From: Symsagittifera roscoffensis
Taxonomy: Eukaryota > Xenacoelomorpha > Acoela > Convolutidae
Reading direction: 5' to 3'
DNA: 64,000 bases
NCBI RefSeq assembly: GCF_963678635.1
Contig: NC_087067.1
Span: 41,752,696-41,816,695, forward strand
Each line of letters starts with the position of its first letter. Position 1 is the first letter of the stretch. The notes below the pieces were generated by a model. It was not told where the DNA came from. It saw only the letters and a list, made by a program, of their open reading frames with translations, and ran no database searches. The position numbers and the translations under genes are program-made. Positions 1 to 12,941 of this stretch are shown here, in pieces.

Positions 1-740
1 GATGAATAACAAACAAAACGCTTTGAGAACCTCGATTGGCTCAACAAACCGGCAAAAAGCAACTTGCAACACTGATTTTTACAATCGAAGATCAATTTTT
101 CTTTCACAAATCAGTAAAATTATTATTAGGTTTGAAAATATCTGTTCTAAAAATTTTATTGAAGATGGCCAATAAACAAAAGGTTTTTAAAATAATATTA
201 ATTGATGTAGCAAATGACAAACAACAAGTCTGTTTTTTTTACAATCGCAGAGCAGAATTCTTTTTTCATATTAAAAACTCTCTGATAGAAAAATATTACT
301 GAAAACTGTCAACAAACATAAGGCTTTAATAGCTGGAATGGTATGAAAACATGACAAAAGAAACTAACAAATCTGTTTTTTAATAATTGCAGAGCAGAAT
401 TATTTTTTTCACTTTAGAGCAAAAAATATTTTATGTTAGAAAAGTTCTGATAGACAAATATTATTGAAGATAGCCATTAAACAAAACGCTTTAAAAACGC
501 AAATAGTAAGCAAAGTTATAAAAAAAGCACCTAGCAATCTGTTTTTTTTACAATCGCAGAGCAGAACTATTATTTTTTCACATTTGATCAAAAGTTTCAT
601 TACGTCTGAAAATTTCCGATAGAAAACTTGTTTGAAATCGGGTAACAAATAAAAGAAATTTAAAAAGCTTGAATGGTATGACAAAATGGCTCAAAGCAAT
701 TACCATCTAGTTTTTACAATCAGAGCAGAATTAAATTTTG
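1..740. repeat. Degenerate tandem array, about 140-170 bp period
   Basis: About five imperfect units carry the same core (a T-run, then an ACAATCGCAGAGCAGAATT-like string) at about 68, 226, 368, 535 and 704. Each is followed by similar A-rich text containing GATAGAAAA-like and AACAAA-like words. Spacing varies from 142 to 169 bases. Short open frames here carry no recognisable protein. It looks like a decayed minisatellite. Confidence 0.6.
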
Positions 741-1069
741 GCATTTGGACCAAAATCTTATAATATTGAATTCGGTTAATTAAGTCTTGCGATCATTTCA
801 CGATAGATTTTGCGCGTTCGAGCAAAACTTTAGAATGTTTGATCATCTCTTATAGTTAACCAGGCACAAATATGGCAAAATACATCATTCTTTAAACAAG
901 TCAAAAGTTTTTAAAAAAAGTACGTGGATATCTAAGGGTATCAATTGTTCAGATGGTATGGGAGAAATGACCAAAATATGGTAGTCAAATGAAAATCAGG
1001 GAGTTCAAATTGTTTTAAACGGGAGAAAATTTGTCAAAAACTGTAGGTTGCAGAAAAAAAATTACTTAC

Positions 1070-1649
1070 TGTTTTTGAGTTGAAAATACAAATAGCTCCA
1101 CACAGACCTCTCATTGTACTCGACAACTGCGAAGCACTGTCGTTCCGAGTCTGAGTTTCCATCTTGGCACGCCAAAATGAACTGTAAGCTGTTGTACTGC
1201 TGAAAAGCTACATAATCGGTGGGAACTTTGTAGTAGGTGACAACAAAGCCAGAGTCGGCCCTAAAGTTTCCCCCGAGACGAGTATTTACGAGTTCTAAGT
1301 CAGTTGGTTGAGACAGATTTCTGATGAAGAGATTGTCTGCCAGGTTTGGGTAAAGGGTGTCTTCCCCAAACAGCTTCTTGGTAATTTTATCGTCAAAGAA
1401 GAGATCAACTTGGTTATTTTTGAAGGTTTGCTGGTTCCACCAGACAGCATACGTCAGAGTGTCGTAATCAAAGGTATAATCTTTAATCGATGGTTGCAAA
1501 ATAGCCGTTGAATCCGAGGAGCTGTAAAACCAGAAGCGACAGGCGTTTTCTTCGGGATCGTAGTTCTTGCCACCTGAACTTGAGGGGTAGTAGTATTGAG
1601 TGAAAGATGGACGAGCACGATAATAATCAAAAAAGGGACGCACCCGTCC
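1070..1649 (-). CDS. Internal exon of a NIDO-domain-like extracellular protein (partial gene)
   Basis: A 193-codon open stretch ends at a consensus donor (A|GTAAGT, exon end 1070, codon phase 1). The start is uncertain: an AG at 1651-1650 gives a start at 1649, while a more pyrimidine-rich acceptor gives 1578. The C-terminal half contains a pattern like the nidogen-type NIDO domain: a V-V-T-Y-Y-K-V-P strand, an N-S-L-Q-F-I-L-A strand, then a C-F-A-V-V-E-Y-N-E strand. It is rich in Tyr, Phe and Asp. NIDO domains occur in nidogen, alpha-tectorin and Sushi-NIDO-AMOP proteins of the extracellular matrix. I see no convincing flanking exons; the 3' part should lie off the left edge. The family call is moderate and no gene symbol is justified. 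Confidence 0.55.
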
Positions 1650-1655
1650 CTCCAA

Positions 1656-3195
1656 TCAATAAAATCAGCGCCTTTTTGGGCCATATGTTTTAGCATTTAA
1701 GCAAAATTTTGGATATTTGAATCTATTTAATAATTAAAGTACCACAAGTTTCTACAACAAACTCAACAAAATGATTACTTTTTGTTTTGAACCGAACAAT
1801 TTTGGTGCTAATTGGATAGGTGGTCAAATTTGGTATGACAACGTGGTTTGACCGCCTCTACTCGAATTAAATTGGAACCAAAATTGTTATCTTCATGAAT
1901 CTATGAGTCGAGCAAATACGCAGCTAAAGTATGTACAATCAGAAAATTTGAAGTTGAAAATTTTTTGTTTGGCCGACTTCATTTACACTTATGTGCCATT
2001 TGACTGTTTTTGATTGTTAGCACTTTTATTTGGTCAGATTGATGGTTGAACTACAATTTTTGCAACATTTTAAGACATCAGCTCAAACATAAAAATAACA
2101 AAAGTCCCAGCATCAAAGTTTTGCTTTCGGATGCACGGCAAGTCAGATGATTTTTAGATTTTTAGACGAAAACAAAATTAAAATTAGTTTTGGCAAAATT
2201 GTTAATAAATTTGAGCTCGCAACAATTATACCTATTAACGGTGTGGCTACGCTTCACCAGTAGTCAACAATTGGGGAAAAGATGCTACACATTTTGAGCT
2301 CAAATTGGACCCCATTATTATGGAGAAACTAAAAAGCTCCCTTGACTTGCTAGCCCTACTAAAAATGTATAAAAAGAAAAACTATACTTTCATCGGTGTC
2401 ACGGACTAAAAACGGAATCATGCTGCTGTTTGTGGGTTATGTGAGAACGCTTTCACCGACAATGATCAGGTAGTTCTTGTTCATTGCCACACTGCAAATA
2501 GTTCTTGGGTTGTGGTAATGATGAGTGTTACACGGAAAGAAAAACTATAAATAACGTTTCTGTGTTAGCTCATCAATTTATAGCTAATGTTCTTTTTAAA
2601 AAATCTGGCAACAAACGACTTCAACAACAATTTTTCCAAAAAGTTCATTAAAAATTTGCTTTTTTTGAAAATTACGCGGGAAAAAAATTAAGAAAACTTT
2701 TCAAATCAAAATTCATTGCATATTTTAGATTTTTGCCCGCAATGTTTTCAAAAGTTGGCAAACTCTTTCAATGGAAACATTTTTCCTGCTGAGATTTTTT
2801 TCAACTCCCCCGAAATAATCAATATGTTGTAACAGAAGAGACATTAAGTTAAGTGCTACCAAAATCGAGTACATCTACATCGGAAAACAATGGTTTCCCA
2901 AGTCTGAATTCTAAGTTTCCCTTTATTAAAATGTTTTTTTTTTGCTGCCAGTACTTCGAGCTCATGAGTGCAATAGATGTGTAGACGACTTTGTGAAACC
3001 CACTAGTTGAGTGAAAGTTAAATATATAAGTAGTTGAATTTAGTTATTATGGAAAAGATTGTTTGTCCGCTCCATTATAACACTTGCATCAAGTGTACGT
3101 TCCGATACTGCAAAAAAAGACTCTTCGCCCAAGCTTTCCATCGCATGAAAATTTGGAAGATGCTCCGTGTGCTACGGTATAACGTTGTCATTCGA
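1656..3195. other. Gene-poor stretch with one weak exon candidate
   Basis: AT-rich sequence without a convincing gene. On the minus strand about 2437-2540 is open and reads as a plausible short segment (...ICSVAMNKNYLIIVGES...) before a stop. It could be an upstream exon of the NIDO-like gene or chance; splice sites are not decisive. Nothing else is recognisable. Confidence 0.3.
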
Positions 3196-3370
3196 GCAGA
3201 GGGGGACGAGTGGGTACAACGCGCGGCCTGTAACACAGAGGCAGTGGGTTCAAATCGAGCTTCAGCCGCGGTTAGAGGATCCAAGTGTCACCCGTTTTCT
3301 CTATTTGGGACTTCTACGGCGAAAGGGATGAATCTCTCTCATAAAAAATTAACGTCGGCTTAACATATTT
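3196..3370 (+). mobile_element. tRNA-derived SINE
   Basis: A tRNA-like head has an A-box-like GACGAGTGGGTACAACGC and a B-box-like GTGGGTTCAAATCGA, about 40 bases apart. It is followed by an unrelated body (GGATCCAAGTGTCACC...). The head does not fold into a full cloverleaf with a 3' acceptor stem, so this is a SINE rather than a tRNA gene. Confidence 0.55.
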
Positions 3371-4171
3371 AGATATTACCAGCGCTTAAGTTTTAACTTT
3401 AAGTTGATTGACTCGAGTAATTGTCGTTATTTTTGTGATCGACGTATTTTCGCACTTGAAGGCTTGTCACTCGGTCACAAGAAAACAGTTTGCTATCAAT
3501 TTGTTTCCGCAAAGCACGTCTTAAAAAAAACAATTGATTTTTCAACTGTTTTTATGCAACTCCATTAACGTCAAGCCAACATGTCAAACAAATTGTACTA
3601 TCCACACAGATACTTTAATGTACACGTCACTGCATGCCCGCACCAGAGTGTTATGAATAAAAACGGTTTCATTGGAAAAATGTTGTCTAATATATTGTCA
3701 TTTATCCCAACTTGTTTTGCTGCAACCTTAAAGCAGCTAATTGGTTATATTGAAAACCAATATAAACAATCATAATCCTTTTGAAACCCTCGTAATTTTT
3801 GATAGCGGATTATGATTTCTACTTTTTTGAGAAATCAACTCCAAAATTGTTGTACAACAATTTTACACAACAATTTCTGCATTACTTATGGCGTGCACGA
3901 ATATTAAACCTACACAACTTGAAAATGTCTTGAGCCCCTTCACCGTGCGCGTTTTCAGAAACGTCTCTTTTTTGAGCTAAAATTGGATAATTGGTCTAAT
4001 CAAACTGTTTTTAATAGACAAACTAAATCGCTTGATTTTCTGATAACGTCAATTATTCCAAAATTTTTTATAAATATTTTGGAGTTAGGTTATAAGTTTT
4101 CGACTGGAAATTCGCGCTCACTTGCATTTTTTGTCTAAATTCAAGGATTTAAAGCTTGCTACTTTGTCTTA

Positions 4172-4673
4172 TTGTTCCGACTTGCAATACAAAAGTAACG
4201 GAATATTTGTGATGAGTTTTTTTTTCTTCAGACAAACTTTGACTTTTTAACTAGCCATTTTTGACAGAATTTTTTAATATTATTCAAAAGGTATTGTTGT
4301 CTTGGGCTTAAATTTGAAAAGATATTTCACCTGTGATCAATTTTTGTAAGGTTATGGGGGCTTAAAAATTTCCATTTTGGACAATTTGGTACAATTAACG
4401 GCCGATATATTTCGCACTATTAGCGCGTAAGCGAGATTTAATCCGTATTAGAAATCATTCCAAATTGATTCAAGCAATCTTATATGTCATAATTGAATTG
4501 TTAATAGGAGGAAAAATTATCATTTTGTACTTAATATGGCGTGTGGGAGGATGTTTTCAGAGAAAACTTGAATTTTATTTTATTACATTTAATTTTTTCA
4601 TGTATGCTGCTCCATAGACCTTAGAAGGCAGTCGGGACATTCAGGGCTTTGCCCTGATACGAGCAGTCTTGTT
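4172..4673 (+). mobile_element. Helentron-like non-autonomous element, copy 1
   Basis: It begins TTGTTCCGACTT, and near the 3' end has the inverted counterpart (AGTCGGGAC), then a GC-rich hairpin (CAGGGCTTTGCCCTG) and the tail ATACGAGCAGTCTTGTT. Other members are at 8111-8635, 9267-9810 (reverse) and 12415-12941. There is no coding capacity. Confidence 0.6.
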
Positions 4674-5302
4674 TGGATTGGGACCAATAATCAGTTATTT
4701 ATGTAGTTTTTTAGTGTCTAACGCTCGCATGTTCATTGCACCAACCGATACTGATTGAGTTGAAAATGGGTATTTGCTTGAAAACTTTTTGAAAAATTTA
4801 TGTTTTTTTTATTTGTTCTCCCATTTCATCACGATGTTCTGAAAAAATTTGTATCAAGGGCAGATGCAAATTTTTTTAAGAGGTTGGGGAGGGTATTTTT
4901 GAAACAAATTCAGACACTTTGATGACTTTTCTTATCAACCAAATTGATATTTCGACAAGTCGCTGTCAAAACTTTATGAAAAAAACATACCAGTAACAAA
5001 CGTTTTTGAGCACGTTTCGAAATTTTTTGACCATTGAACAAATTTTTTTTTTCGGGGCGCTACCCGCTCTCCCTTAATCTCAAGTTTAGTTTACTTTGCT
5101 GTCGAAGGCTCATTTAGAAAAACTTGACGTTGGTGTCTTAAGTTAGTAAGAAACAGGGACTTTTTGGAGAGTTTTCTTAAATTGAAAAAAAAATTTCTTA
5201 AATTGAAAAATTATTTTATTACTTTGGAAAAACTTATTGTTTTAATGAAAGTGAACTTGAAATATTTTAACTTAAAAAAAAACAGCAAAAATAATAAAAT
5301 AG

Positions 5303-5457
5303 CTATTTGCGCAGAGGACTGTCTAGATGGAGAGGAATCTTTTGTGCCAGAAGGACCCAATGCCAGAAAATCTCGATATTCAGAATTCAGTCTGCGAAAA
5401 CGTGAAAAAAACCGAGCGGAAAAACTAGACATTTTTGAACCGATTGAACGGCCTTGA
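5303..5457 (+). CDS. Candidate terminal exon of an unknown plus-strand gene
   Basis: From AG-bounded starts at 5303 or 5315 to the TGA at 5455-5457 an open segment reads like real protein: an acidic, cysteine-bearing start (CAEDCLDGEES), then a strongly basic stretch (RKSRYSEFSLRKREKNR), ending EPIERP. Its base composition is less AT-biased than the flanks. No upstream exon or family was recognised. It could be a relic exon or chance. Confidence 0.22.
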
Positions 5458-8110
5458 TTCCTTGAAACGCTTTACATTTTCGGTCTATTCATGACAGGAA
5501 TTGTCTTTCACCTAAATTTAAAGAAAGTGCGGTAATTTAATCAAATCATTTCCTAATTTGCCCGAATTTGTCCATAAAGAAAGTTTTAGTAACAAAGCAC
5601 AATTAGGATTACAAAGATTCAGTTTTAATGAAGTCTTCTTGTCATTCGAATAGCCCAACTCTTGAGAGCAAAAAAAATAAAAAGAATACATCTACACAAT
5701 TAGATGCGGCGGATGTATAAAAGAAAAATGAAGAAGTACCGTGCCATACCCGCATTCTGTATATCTATGTTTTTTTGGCATTAGGTGAAAAATAGGACAG
5801 GTTATTAAGACTTCAGATGACGGTCATCTTCTACATCACAGATACAAAAAAAATATATTATGCTAAAGCCGTAAAAAGGTTGAGAAAACCTTTTTCGTGA
5901 TAAAATTTGAGTTAACAAAAAAAATCTGTTCAAAGTCATGTGATACCATTTAAATGCATTCAATTCAAATTGAAACTACTGAAAAAATAAACCATTCTGA
6001 GCACGTATAAGCTTTAAGAATTCTTAAAATTCATAACTGAGGCAGTTGAAATCTTTTCACATATTGAAATTTTTTTTACTAATGTTCAGATTTTTTTTCG
6101 TTTTAACTGCTGTTTTTTTTATTTGCAGGACACAGTTTTTTGGATATCTTATGTATCCTTTTGATGAAATGAACCTATATTTAAGCATTTTCCAGCAGGA
6201 ATTTGCCCATATTATTCCGTAACCTTTTCTTGTATCAAACCCTTGGGTTCGTTTTTACTTTTGCAACTTTTGCAGATTCTTGAATGTTTTTGGTCCCGCG
6301 AGGATAAAAGTAATGGTTGAAAGAACCCGGAACAGACCAAAAAATGAGATAATCAAGTTAAAATTGAGTTGAACAGAACTAATAAATTTTGTTTTTTATT
6401 CGCCTGCAGCCTGTAATGAAATATTTACACGAGATCAGGGTGTCACAAATTTAATTTATATCTGATGACTTTTCCTTAGCGGCTGGCTTATTATTTCCCT
6501 GCTAATCCGTTTTGATATACGATGCGAAGCGCCTATAAAACTCGACTGAAGTACATTGGGTAAAAGGGCTCAGAAAAATAGTCGACTGGTCTCAGAAATT
6601 TATTCACGCCTCGTGACCTTTTCAACTATCACTGATTTTGTGTTCATTTTTTCTCCGTTCTGCTCGAAATGAGGTGTAAATTACTTTTTTCTCCCCCAGG
6701 GTTTAGGCGCGTTCATTTAATATAGTTCGGTTCTGTTTTGCCTTTTTCATTTGCTCATCGGGGAACGTTTCTTAGCTGGTAATATTTTCCATTTGCTGGT
6801 CAATTCCTGTTTAATGGTATTTTCTGCAGTAGTAAATTTTGCAGACTTCAATCACTTATCCCCTCCACTGTTACTTCAAAAGCTAATTCCATCTTACATC
6901 CCGCGTGAGAATCGATTGTAGCCACTGCAGAAAAATTATAACTTTACTTTGATCGAAATTATAACATCTATTGATCGAAAAAAACTTCAGGCCATCAGAA
7001 TAATAGATAGATTACATTTCATTTTGGTTTCACATCAATACCTCAATACTGTTTTTTGTCTAGCAAGGTAAACTTATTTGTTACGGCAACTTAATTGGGA
7101 GGGAACTAACTTGGATTCGAGTTAGTTTGGGATTCGTTTTCAGCCATGATTCGACCTGATTTCTTAAAAATCAAGTAATATCAGTAATTTCGTCAGTGGA
7201 CCACTTAGACAACTACGGCATTAAATTAGACAACCTCCATCTCATACATTTTTTTGATTAAAAAGGGATACCAAGTTTAATTTCAGAAAACTCTTTTAAA
7301 GTTTGTTAAGAATTTTTTTTCAAACCAAATCTATTCAAACTGAACTGATATTTCAAATAAATTTCTACCAGGAAATAAAAAAGCTTAAGATTTTCCGAAT
7401 ATTATTATGGAAGTTTTTGTTACGCAAAAATGTTGTCTCATCAAAATGAAAATTTGTCTGCTAACTGGCTGAACTGTTTACTAGGTCGTCTTTTTACTGC
7501 CACCTAACACGTCATCCCAAATAGTCTTAGGGGCTGGCAGTTATGTTGTTTCTAGGTTTCAACATTTTTTCAATCAGACTTGAGTACTTTACACGCAGCG
7601 CTGAGCAATTTTAACTCAACTTATTCCAAAGTGTGTTTTTCACAGCTATCGTTTATTCTTTTTTTTCCAATTTGCACGTATCGGCAGACCGTTTCAAAGT
7701 GTTTGTTTTGAACGGGGATGCTGAATCTCTGAATAGAAGTGTCTTACTATCAAAAAGGGAGCCTGTCTAAGATATGAAATGTACTAAGAGCAGAACATGA
7801 CCAAAAGCATAATAAAAGAAAATGAACCTGATTAGTATTAGTTGAAAGGAAATAGAACCACAACTGCATCTGAAATTCAAACAACTCAGACAATTCGCAG
7901 CTGCTTATTGAGCGCAGTGGCGGAAGTAGAAAAATCATCTTTCATATGAAATAATGACAAATTTATTTTAAGAGCATGCACTAGTAAACTATTTGGTCAT
8001 GCCTTAGCGAGTGTCAGGCTTGAAATGATTTTTGTTCCGAATTTCGATTAAGTGAAGGTTGTGAAGTAATTTGTTATTGATTTCGATGTGAAATTAATTT
8101 TTAGTAATTA
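5458..8110. other. No gene seen
   Basis: AT-rich sequence with homopolymer runs. I found no long open frame, recognisable domain or ordered repeat in this stretch. Confidence 0.5.
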
Positions 8111-8635
8111 TTGTTCCGACTTTCGATACGAAAGGAACGGAGTATTTGTGCTGGTGGGTTTTTTTCCGACAAATTACGACTTTTTAACTAGCTATTTTTG
8201 ACGGAAATTTTTAATATCATTCGAAAGGTATTGTTGTCATGAGCACAAATTTGAAAAGATATTTTACCTGTGATCCTTTTTCGTAAAGTTATGGGGGTTT
8301 AAAGGTTGCCATTTTGGCCAATTTGGGACAATTAACGCGCGATATCTTTCGCGATATTAACGCGTAAGCGGAGATTTAATCCGTCTTAGAAATCGTTCCA
8401 AGTTGGTTGAAAGAAGCTTATTTGACATAATTGACTTGTTACAAGAAGCGAAATCTATCCTTTTGTACTTTATATGGCGTGTGGGGGGATGTTTTTCATA
8501 AAAAATTTCAAATTTTAGAAAAAATAATTTCATTTTGTTTTATAACTTTTAATTTTTTGATGTTATTACTGTTCCATAAACCTTAAAAGGCAGACAATGC
8601 ATTCAAGTTTTTGCCCTGATACGAGCAGTTTCGTT
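8111..8635 (+). mobile_element. Helentron-like non-autonomous element, copy 2
   Basis: It starts TTGTTCCGACTTTCGATACG and ends CCCTGATACGAGCAGTTTCGTT. It can be followed against copies 1 and 4 along its whole length, including the shared block TTTTTAACTAGC. The 3' hairpin arm is partly mutated (CAAGTTTTTGCCCTG). Confidence 0.6.
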
Positions 8636-9266
8636 ATTTTTAGAAAGTTATTTGGTTAAAAAATCTATTTGTCTTAGTAAACTATCTACTAAAAATATCT
8701 ACTCAGGAATATTCCATCGATTTTTGTGAGACCGTTCATTAAATACTTCGAATTATTTATGAAGCACAAGACATTAAGACGACACATGATGATTAAATCT
8801 TGTAAATTCAATTGTTCAAGATTCAGCATAATCTCTCTGCAAGAAATTTGATTAAAATAATTGTGTGGAGCGTCGTTTTAAAGTCAAAGCAAAAGCGACT
8901 GTTTTCTGAACAGCTGTCGTCTATTTTATTGGACACCATTAATTACCTTTTCTACTAAAATTTTCTTTGGCAAAAAAGGTTTTTGGCTATCTCTTTGAAC
9001 GATTTTCTTAACTTTTTTTGTCGAACTTCATCGGCAATCATTCAAACAAAAAATTAATGAAGTTCCAAGCTACGAAGTTTAATTTTGCGGAGCCGATAGT
9101 TCAGGTAGTTAAATTGGCCAAGTTCAGATAGTTAAGTTGTGTTTTCCTATTTCTAAAAGTACCTTGTAAAAAACAACATTAATATGGAAACATGAAAAAA
9201 CTAACTTTGGAAATATTGAAACAAGTGCATTTGTAGAAACACATAAATTGCACCGATTTGAGCTGT

Positions 9267-9810
9267 AACAAGACTGCTCCTATCAGGGCGAAGCCCTGAA
9301 AGTTCCGACTGCCTTTTAACGTTTATGGAGCGGTAATAACATAAACAGCAAAAAAAATTAATTGAAATAAAATAAAATTAAAAACTTTCTTTTCTAAAAT
9401 TTGAAAATTTTTCCATGAAAATTGAACCCCCACACGCCATATAAAGTACAAAAAGATAGATTTCGCTCCTTGTAACAAATCAATTATGGCAAATAAGCTT
9501 CTTTCAACCAATTTAGAACGATTTCTAAGGCTGATTAACTCTCCGCTTACGCGTTAATATCGCGAAATATATCGCGCGTTAATTGTTCCAAGTTTGCCAA
9601 AATGCCAATCTTGAAACCCCCATAACTTTACGAAAAATGATCACGAGTAAAATATCTTTTCAAATTTAAGCTCAGGATAAAAATAGCTTTTGAATGATAA
9701 AAAAATTTCCGTCAAAAATGGCTAGTTAAAAAGTCGAAATTTGTCTAAAGAAAAAAAAACTCACCCCGAGCACAAATATTCCGTTACTTTCGTATCGAAA
9801 GTCGGAACAA
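9267..9810 (-). mobile_element. Helentron-like non-autonomous element, copy 3 (reverse)
   Basis: On the plus strand it reads AACAAGACTGCTCCTATCAG, then the hairpin GGGCGAAGCCC, and ends GTATCGAAAGTCGGAACAA. It is therefore an inverted copy of the 4172 family. The asymmetric inverted repeat GTTCCGACT/AGTCGGAAC is intact here. Confidence 0.62.
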
Positions 9811-12414
9811 TAAAAGCAGCCGAAGTATATTCCAGCTATCGTATAAATGATCAGAAAACAAATGCGTACTTTAACATCATTATCTCACAGTCATTTTAGG
9901 CTGGTTCTTACTACGCCTGGGCTAATTTATATGCTAATTTTGTATTTTAATATCGAGTGAAATTTAGAATGCTTGCAAAAACTACCCGTCGAAAAAGCAG
10001 AGAAAATTTAATGCTCATATTCATCCCAGGAAATGCAAAAATTTCCACATTTTTTCAGCGAGAGGTAATTTTATTGACATTCAAGAAGCCGCAAATTTGA
10101 ACCCATTGCACTCAAAAGCATCATCCGTGAAAAAGGAACAAAATTTGCAATAAAAGTCTTCTTTTTCACGCCTTCCCACGGTAAAATACCTCGACCAGGG
10201 CGGTAAAATACCTCGACCAGGGTTCTCAGCTGATTAATGGCTCGTTTATAGATCGGCTGATTTATCCTGAGACGAACTATAAATCAAACCATCAATTCTA
10301 ATTCTAAATTTCAGAACTAGAATATGAATTTCTGTCACACTGATTAATGGATTTCTCATCTGTCCAACAATTTTAGCCACTTGCTTCTTTTTTCTGCAGT
10401 TACCGCATTGCTAAAAGGGTAATATATACGAGGATACCTTTTTGTTCAACAAAAACTGTATTCATTATTGATGCAAAATTTATATTTCTATTTGATTCCA
10501 ACCATTCCTGTATTTTTTGTCAAAGTACAGGTGAATTAGATTTAATACGAAAGAACGCAATTGATATTCATATTTCCTGAAAAAAGCAACTGAAATATTG
10601 TTAAAGGTAAGTGTGGAAAACACTAACTTTTGGGGCAATTTTGTTTGGACATCCTTAACAATTTCCACCACTATGGTAATAAGTAAAAATATTCACCCTG
10701 CAAAAGACTAAAAACAAAGGTTGTTCGTGTATAAATATTGTATCTAAAAAACGAATTTCCTCTTTTTGAAACAAATAGAGGGTTTAATTACAGTGATCAC
10801 ATTTTTAAACTTGATTTTTAGAGCTTGGTATCTTTTCAGCTAATTTTGACAACTTCTAATATTTTTCCGGAACTTGACCTGGTTGTAGATTTTTCGCCGG
10901 TTTTCAGGTAAGTTTCATAATGCTAACGATTTGAGCTCTCCCAAAAAAAATATTTTGCACTTAATCTCAAACCACAACTAAGTTTTGAAGAAAAAATGAT
11001 CAAACTTCAGTTTTTGGACGCTTATTTTAAAAATTCAGTTCTTGAAAAGTATTTTTGTAGACCAGGGCTCCATAAACAAAGCTATTGCGAAAAACTTATA
11101 TTCAGGAATGTTGTTTACAAGGATGGTTTTGAAAAATTTAAGAGTGAAAGTTGAAAAAAGAAGCAGTATAAATTACGAGCTGCTTTGAAAGCATTTTCCT
11201 TGCCTGAATTTTTCCCATATTTTTCCTTAAAAAAACGAGTCATTATTTAATATAACTTGTTCCTTAGATCCTAAAAAAAATGTAGCAAATAATGTGCAAA
11301 TATCACAGATAAATGACAATTTCAACAAAAAACGGAGAAAGTTTCGAATTCTTTTTCAAAAAAAAAATTTGAGCCATCAAATCTTGTTTTTACGAGAGAG
11401 AGGAAAAACTTTCGAAATTTGAATACGTAACAAACTGAAATCAAAGTTTCTTTTTAAAGGATAGTCGGAACCAAAATCTTTTGAGATGCAAGTTTCTTTA
11501 CTTAAATACAAAAATTAACCAAAAAAATTTAAGGTGTGTATAAGTAAACAAATATACTGGGCGACATTGAAAAGGCAACATCAAACTTAGATATATAAAA
11601 AAAAAACACTTTGAACATGTTTTTTAATTTTTTGAAGTGCAGGTAGTTTTTCCGAAAAGTAGTGACAAATTTGAGCTAACAAGTTACTTTTTGAGAAGTG
11701 AAACAATTCAGTGCAATAGACTAACTTTTTCTCCCTTCTTAGCCTTAGGTCCAAGCACAACTCTCTTCTTAAAGCTCAAAGTTTGTAGTAATTGAACGAT
11801 GAGCTATCTATATACTTTTTAAAGATCGAAACTGATATCTCCTTAATTGTTTTAGGCTTTATATTAATTCAAGCTTGGAAATAAAATCAAAAACGCAACG
11901 AAACCTAAAGCAAACGGACTAATGCAAAATGATCAAAACTGTCTAAAAAAGCAAGTTATTTTTTTATTTTTAAGCCTTTAATTTGAGAAAATCATCAATT
12001 CAAATCATCGTTATAAGTTTTCATTTTCGCCCTATAAACATTAAAAATTTCCTTATTTTGGTTCAATTTTTTTTGTGCTATCTGAAACTAATTCCAGAAA
12101 TTTTTTATTGTGAATTGTCATACGCCTCAATTTTCCAAATTACATTCAAATTATGACTGAAAGAGCTTCCATATGATATACCATGCCGCCAATGCCTAGA
12201 TTTTTAGATACAATATTTTAGAAACTTTGAAAGTTAAATAAATTTTATGATTTAATTATTTAAATAAGGCTTTTATGATGACACTTCGACATCCAACTAT
12301 AGTAAAAATTGTTTGACTGTATTCGGAAAACCATAAAATACTAATATAAACTACTGTGCGGAATTGTTAAAATGATAACAGTTAATGTCAAGTGCAACTT
12401 GTTTTTGATCGTTT
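9811..12414. other. No gene seen; short tandem duplication
   Basis: No gene is recognisable. The only ordered structure is a perfect 22-base direct duplication (CGGTAAAATACCTCGACCAG plus GG) at 10179-10200 and 10201-10222. Confidence 0.5.
10179..10222 (+). repeat. Perfect 22-bp tandem duplication
   Basis: Two identical abutting 22-base units with no mismatches, so the duplication is likely recent. Confidence 0.9.
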
Positions 12415-12941
12415 TTGTTCCGACTTTCGATACAAAAGTAACGGAATATTTGTGCTCGGGGTGGGTTTTTTTTTCTTCAGACAAACTTCGACTTTTTAAC
12501 TAGTCATTTTTGACAAAATTTTCTTATATCATTCGAAAAGTATTGTTGTTTTGAGCTCAAATTTGAAAAGATATTTCACCTGTGATCATTTTTTGTAAAG
12601 TTATGGGGGTTTAAATATTGCCATTTTGGCCAATTTGGGACAATTAACAAGCGATATGTTTCGCGCTATTAACGCTTAAGCGGAGAGTTAATCCGTCTTA
12701 GAATTTGTTCCAAATTGGTTAAGAGAAGCTTATTCGCCATAATTTCTTTGTTACAAGGAGCAAAATCTATCCTTTTGTACTTTGTATGGCGTGTGATTTT
12801 CATAAAAAATTTCAAATTTTAGAAAAAAATTTTTCATTTTATTTTTTCTTACATTTAATTTTTTAATGTTATTACTGCTCCATAAACCTTAAAAGGCAGT
12901 CGGAACATTCAGGGCTTCGCCCTGATACGAGCAGTCTTGTT
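12415..12941 (+). mobile_element. Helentron-like non-autonomous element, copy 4
   Basis: One of the best-preserved members. It starts TTGTTCCGACTTTCGATAC. It ends with GGCAGTCGGAACATTCAGG, the perfect hairpin GGGCTTCGCCC, and TGATACGAGCAGTCTTGTT. Confidence 0.65.

Noticed and set aside
1-740. CRISPR-like array
   Set aside because: Eukaryotic context, long degenerate units of unequal length and no short exact repeats with unique spacers.
5164-5302. Upstream part of the 5.3 kb open frame
   Set aside because: Pure Lys/Leu/Phe low-complexity translation of A/T runs; only the part from 5303 looks like protein.
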